Shown: positions 61,190 to 64,000 of the stretch, piece by piece
Layout of the letters: every line of letters begins with the position of its first letter
Position numbering within the stretch: position 1 is the first letter of the stretch
Assembly: GCF_025698545.1 (NCBI RefSeq)
Contig: NC_068569.1
Coordinates: forward strand, 4,154,001 to 4,218,000
Source: Gossypium raimondii
Taxonomy: Eukaryota > Streptophyta > Magnoliopsida > Malvales > Malvaceae
Reading direction: 5' to 3'
Length of the DNA: 64,000 bases
Program-made: the position numbers and the translations under genes
The notes under the pieces: generated by a model
Told to the model about the DNA's origin: nothing
Database searches by the model: none
Seen by the model: only the letters and a program-made list of their open reading frames with translations

Positions 61190-64000
61190 ATGTCAAAGCT
61201 CTTTTCTTTTAGTGGTAATTTCTCCATCTTTGCTAGTTTTTAGCTTCGTTTTTTTTCTATGTGGGTATCTTTGATTTCGTTTTTGTTCAACTTGGTTTGT
61301 AGATCGGATATGATTAGGTTATACTTTATTTCAATATGGAAAAAGTTTGAGAACGTACATGGTAGCTTAGGGTACTGATCTTTGTTATTATCGTGAAATA
61401 TCATTGATGATTTTTATAGCTTTTGATATAATCCCAATTTGATTTTTACAAAAGGGTCTTTCTTTGGTATTTGGTTGATTAGGTAAAGTTTGAATTTTGA
61501 GTCTTGGTTGTGAATTAGTCGGATTTAGGTTGATCTAGTGGAAGAACTCCAGTTGACTTTACGTTTTCTAGTTGCTGATTTTGTTTCTTTAAATACCCAA
61601 GTTCGTGAACTGGTTCTAGTTGTAGATCAGGCCGTGACCTGTCTAATTTATGGGAGATTTTGATGTTGCAGAGGAGCTACGTGTGTTTCTTACCTGGATC
61701 TATTTGTGGTTTTATGTATCTTTCATGTTGAGAACAATAGAGGGGTTTTGGTTGTAGATCTGGTCTATTCTGAAGGGATCAGCTAAGGTTTAAGGTTCAG
61801 ATGGCTTTCTTTTTGGGTTGTAGGTTGATTTTTCTGAAATATATGGGTCTGTGGGACTATATTTGAGATGGATTTATGAGTTATAGGTTCAAAGCCCCAT
61901 ATAGTTCATGGATCTTGTGGATTTGCATTTATGGGGCTTCATATGAACCACTGGAGTCGAAAGTTTGGCCTCTAAGAAAATATTCATGGGTGTCTTTTCA
62001 TTTTCTTTGTTTTGTTCCAAATGATATTGGTAGAGATGTGGTTTTTGAAAGTTTTTATATGGTCAAACAACTTGATTTCTTAGCTGGATTTTCTTATTAT
62101 CGTCTTGTGTACTTCTGTGTTCTCATCGATGTTTTCTTATCTTGGTTTTCAGGAACTGATGATTTTTGCCCTGGGGGGTCGATCTACACAAACCCCAAGG
62201 AATCAAGTCTCTTTTTGTCCCTTGGACGTCATGTGGATGTATATTTTCCCTCTCGCAAGAGGTCCCGCATCAGTGCGCCTTTTGTTTTCTCTGGAGAGAG
62301 GTTTGAGCAGAAGAAACCATCAATTGAGGTTCTCCCTGATGAATGCTTATTCGAAATTTTCAGACGATTACCTGGGGGACAAGAGAGGAGTTCCTGCGCT
62401 TGTGTCTCCAAGCGTTGGCTTACAATTGTAAGCAACATCCGCAGCAATGAAATCAGTGACAACAAGACCACCCAAGCATTGGATCTTAACTATGAGAGCA
62501 CAGATAAGAAGGGTGGAGATGTTTCTGAGGTTGAAGATGAGGATGTTGCAGGTGGATACCTCTCTAGGAGTTTGGAAGGGAAGAAAGCAACAGATGTTAG
62601 ACTTGCTGCTATTGCTGTTGGAACTGCTGGTCGTGGAGGATTGGGCAAGCTTTTCATTAGAGGAAGCAATTCCAGTCGTGGAGTGACTGCTGTTGGCCTG
62701 AGGGCCATTTCTCGTGGATGTCCTTCTCTAAGGGTTCTTTCCTTGTGGAATTTGGCTACTGTTGGAGATGGTGGTCTTTGTGAGATTGCTGAGGGATGTC
62801 ACCAGCTACAGAAGCTTGACCTTTGCCACTGTCCTGCTATTACTAATGAGTCTTTGCTTTCCCTTGCAAAGGGCTGCCCTGATTTGACTGATCTGACCAT
62901 TGAAGGTTGTGCAAACATTGGAAATGAAGGTATCCAAGCAATAGCTCGCTGCTGTCCCAACCTAAAGTCTGTTTCGATCAAAGATTGCCCCCTCCTTGGA
63001 GACCAAGGAATTGCAAGCCTTTTGACTTCAGCCTCATATTCCCTCTCAAAATTAAAGCTTCAGGCCTTGAACATTACCGATGTCTCTCTAGCCGTTATTG
63101 GGCACTATGGCAAGGCAGTGACTGACCTATCTCTCACTAGCCTTCCAAATGTGACTGAGAAGGGCTTCTGGGTTATGGGTAATGGTCATGGGCTACAGAA
63201 ATTGAAGTCTTTCACTGTTAAAGCCTGCCGTGGAGTGACAGATTTGGGACTTGAAGCTATTGGCAAGGGTTGCCCGAATTTGAAGCAGTTCTGCCTCCGC
63301 AAGTGTGCCTTCTTATCTGATAATGGGTTGGTGTCTTTTGCCAAAGCAGCAGGTTCACTAGAGAGCTTGGAACTGGAGGAGTGCCACAGGGTCACCCAAT
63401 TTGGGTTTTTTGGTTCTCTTATTAACTGTGGTGCAAAGTTCAAAGCTATCTCTCTTATGAACTGCTTGGGGATCAAGGACCTAAATGTAGGATTGCCTCC
63501 TCTACCACCTTGTGAGTCCCTTCGATCACTGTCTATCCGTAACTGCCCTGGGTTTGGTGATGCTAGCTTGGCTGCGTTGGGGAAGTTGTGCCCTCAACTG
63601 CAGAATGTGGAGTTGAGTGGGCTTCATGGAATAACAGATGTTGGGTTTCTCCCATTGCTCGAGAGTTGTGAGGCCGGTTTGGTGAAGGTTAATCTCAGCG
63701 GTTGTCCCAATTTGGGTGACAAAGTTGTTTGTAAGATGGCTGATTTGCATGGTTGGACTCTAGAGATGCTGAACCTTGATGGATGCAAGGTCAGTGATGC
63801 TGGCTTGGTTGCAATTGCAGAGAACTGTCGGGTGCTCAGTGATCTTGATGTCTCCAAGTGCACAATAACCGACTCTGGAATTGCAGCTCTTGCTTGTTCT
63901 AATCTGATCAATCTGCAGATCCTATCTGTGTCTGGTTGCAATCTGGTCTCCGACAAAAGCCTGCCATCACTTGGAAAATTGGGTCAGACCCTCTTGGGGT
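61190..64000 (+). CDS. EBF1: EIN3-binding F-box protein (EBF1/EBF2 type), 3' end missing
   Basis: Exon 1 (61190-61214) codes MSKLFSFS and the first base of a Gly codon; exon 2 starts at 62153 and runs off the right edge, giving about 624 residues. The short first exon and long intron (938 bp) match the EBF gene plan as I recall it, and MSKLFSFSGTDDF fits the family N-terminus. The F-box lies near residues 63-110 (EVLPDECLFEIFRRLPGGQE). It is followed by LRRs from about residue 150, with GCPSLRVLSLWNLATVGDGG, NVTEKGFWVMGNG and CHRVTQFGFFGSL. EBFs are SCF substrate receptors that target EIN3/EIL1 for degradation and so damp ethylene responses. Only the last few tens of residues are missing. Whether it is EBF1 or EBF2 cannot be told here. 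Confidence 0.94.

Overview
This window is nuclear DNA from a flowering plant. Genes are split by short U2-type introns, intergenic DNA is AT-rich and full of small inverted-repeat elements and LTR relics, and every recognisable protein is of plant type (RDR6, a DYW-class PPR protein, an L-type lectin receptor kinase, a BAHD acyltransferase, an EIN3-binding F-box protein). The repeats resemble those I associate with cotton (Gossypium, Malvaceae). That placement is inference from memory, not a database result.

Layout, left to right: a TM9/nonaspanin gene whose 3' part runs off the left edge (1-1896, minus). A repeat-bearing spacer with a decayed leucine aminopeptidase fragment (3855-4247). A proteasome assembly chaperone PSMD9/Nas2 gene (5354-6714, plus). 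A plant TAG-type DNA-3-methyladenine glycosylase gene with a long leader (9917-12531, plus). A repeat block (about 13.8-16.9 kb) in which a solo LTR sits inside an older inverted-repeat element; the LTR carries an array of eight 17-nt hairpins at about 33-bp spacing. A BAHD acyltransferase (17324-18707, minus). A tandem duplication of an approximately 0.87-kb unit (19070-20814). A second LTR-like relic (21640-22439). A single-exon DYW-class PPR gene (23117-24949, plus). A triose-phosphate/nucleotide-sugar translocator (27163-28212, minus). A 5-kb AT-rich spacer ending in a tRNA-Gly 3' half. A lectin receptor kinase (33493-35774, minus). A UAP56/RH56 helicase gene with eleven coding exons (36584-40188, minus). 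RDR6 (43996-48325, plus). A phospholipase D alpha gene (49477-52459, plus). A small Gag1-like-clamp/DUF4050 gene (53028-55141, plus). A gene-free 5.7 kb spacer. The start of an EBF1/EBF2-type F-box gene (61190 to beyond the right edge, plus).

The genes do not form an operon or an obvious functional cluster. Most are housekeeping or signalling genes: membrane traffic, proteasome assembly, base-excision repair, organelle RNA editing, Golgi transport, mRNA export, RNA silencing, lipid signalling and ethylene signalling. Exon joins were checked by codon phase; all complete multi-exon models sum to a multiple of three and give lengths usual for their families. Two introns (in the RH56 and DUF4050 genes) appear to be GC-AG introns. 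The most unusual structure is the covarying hairpin array at 15610-15865.
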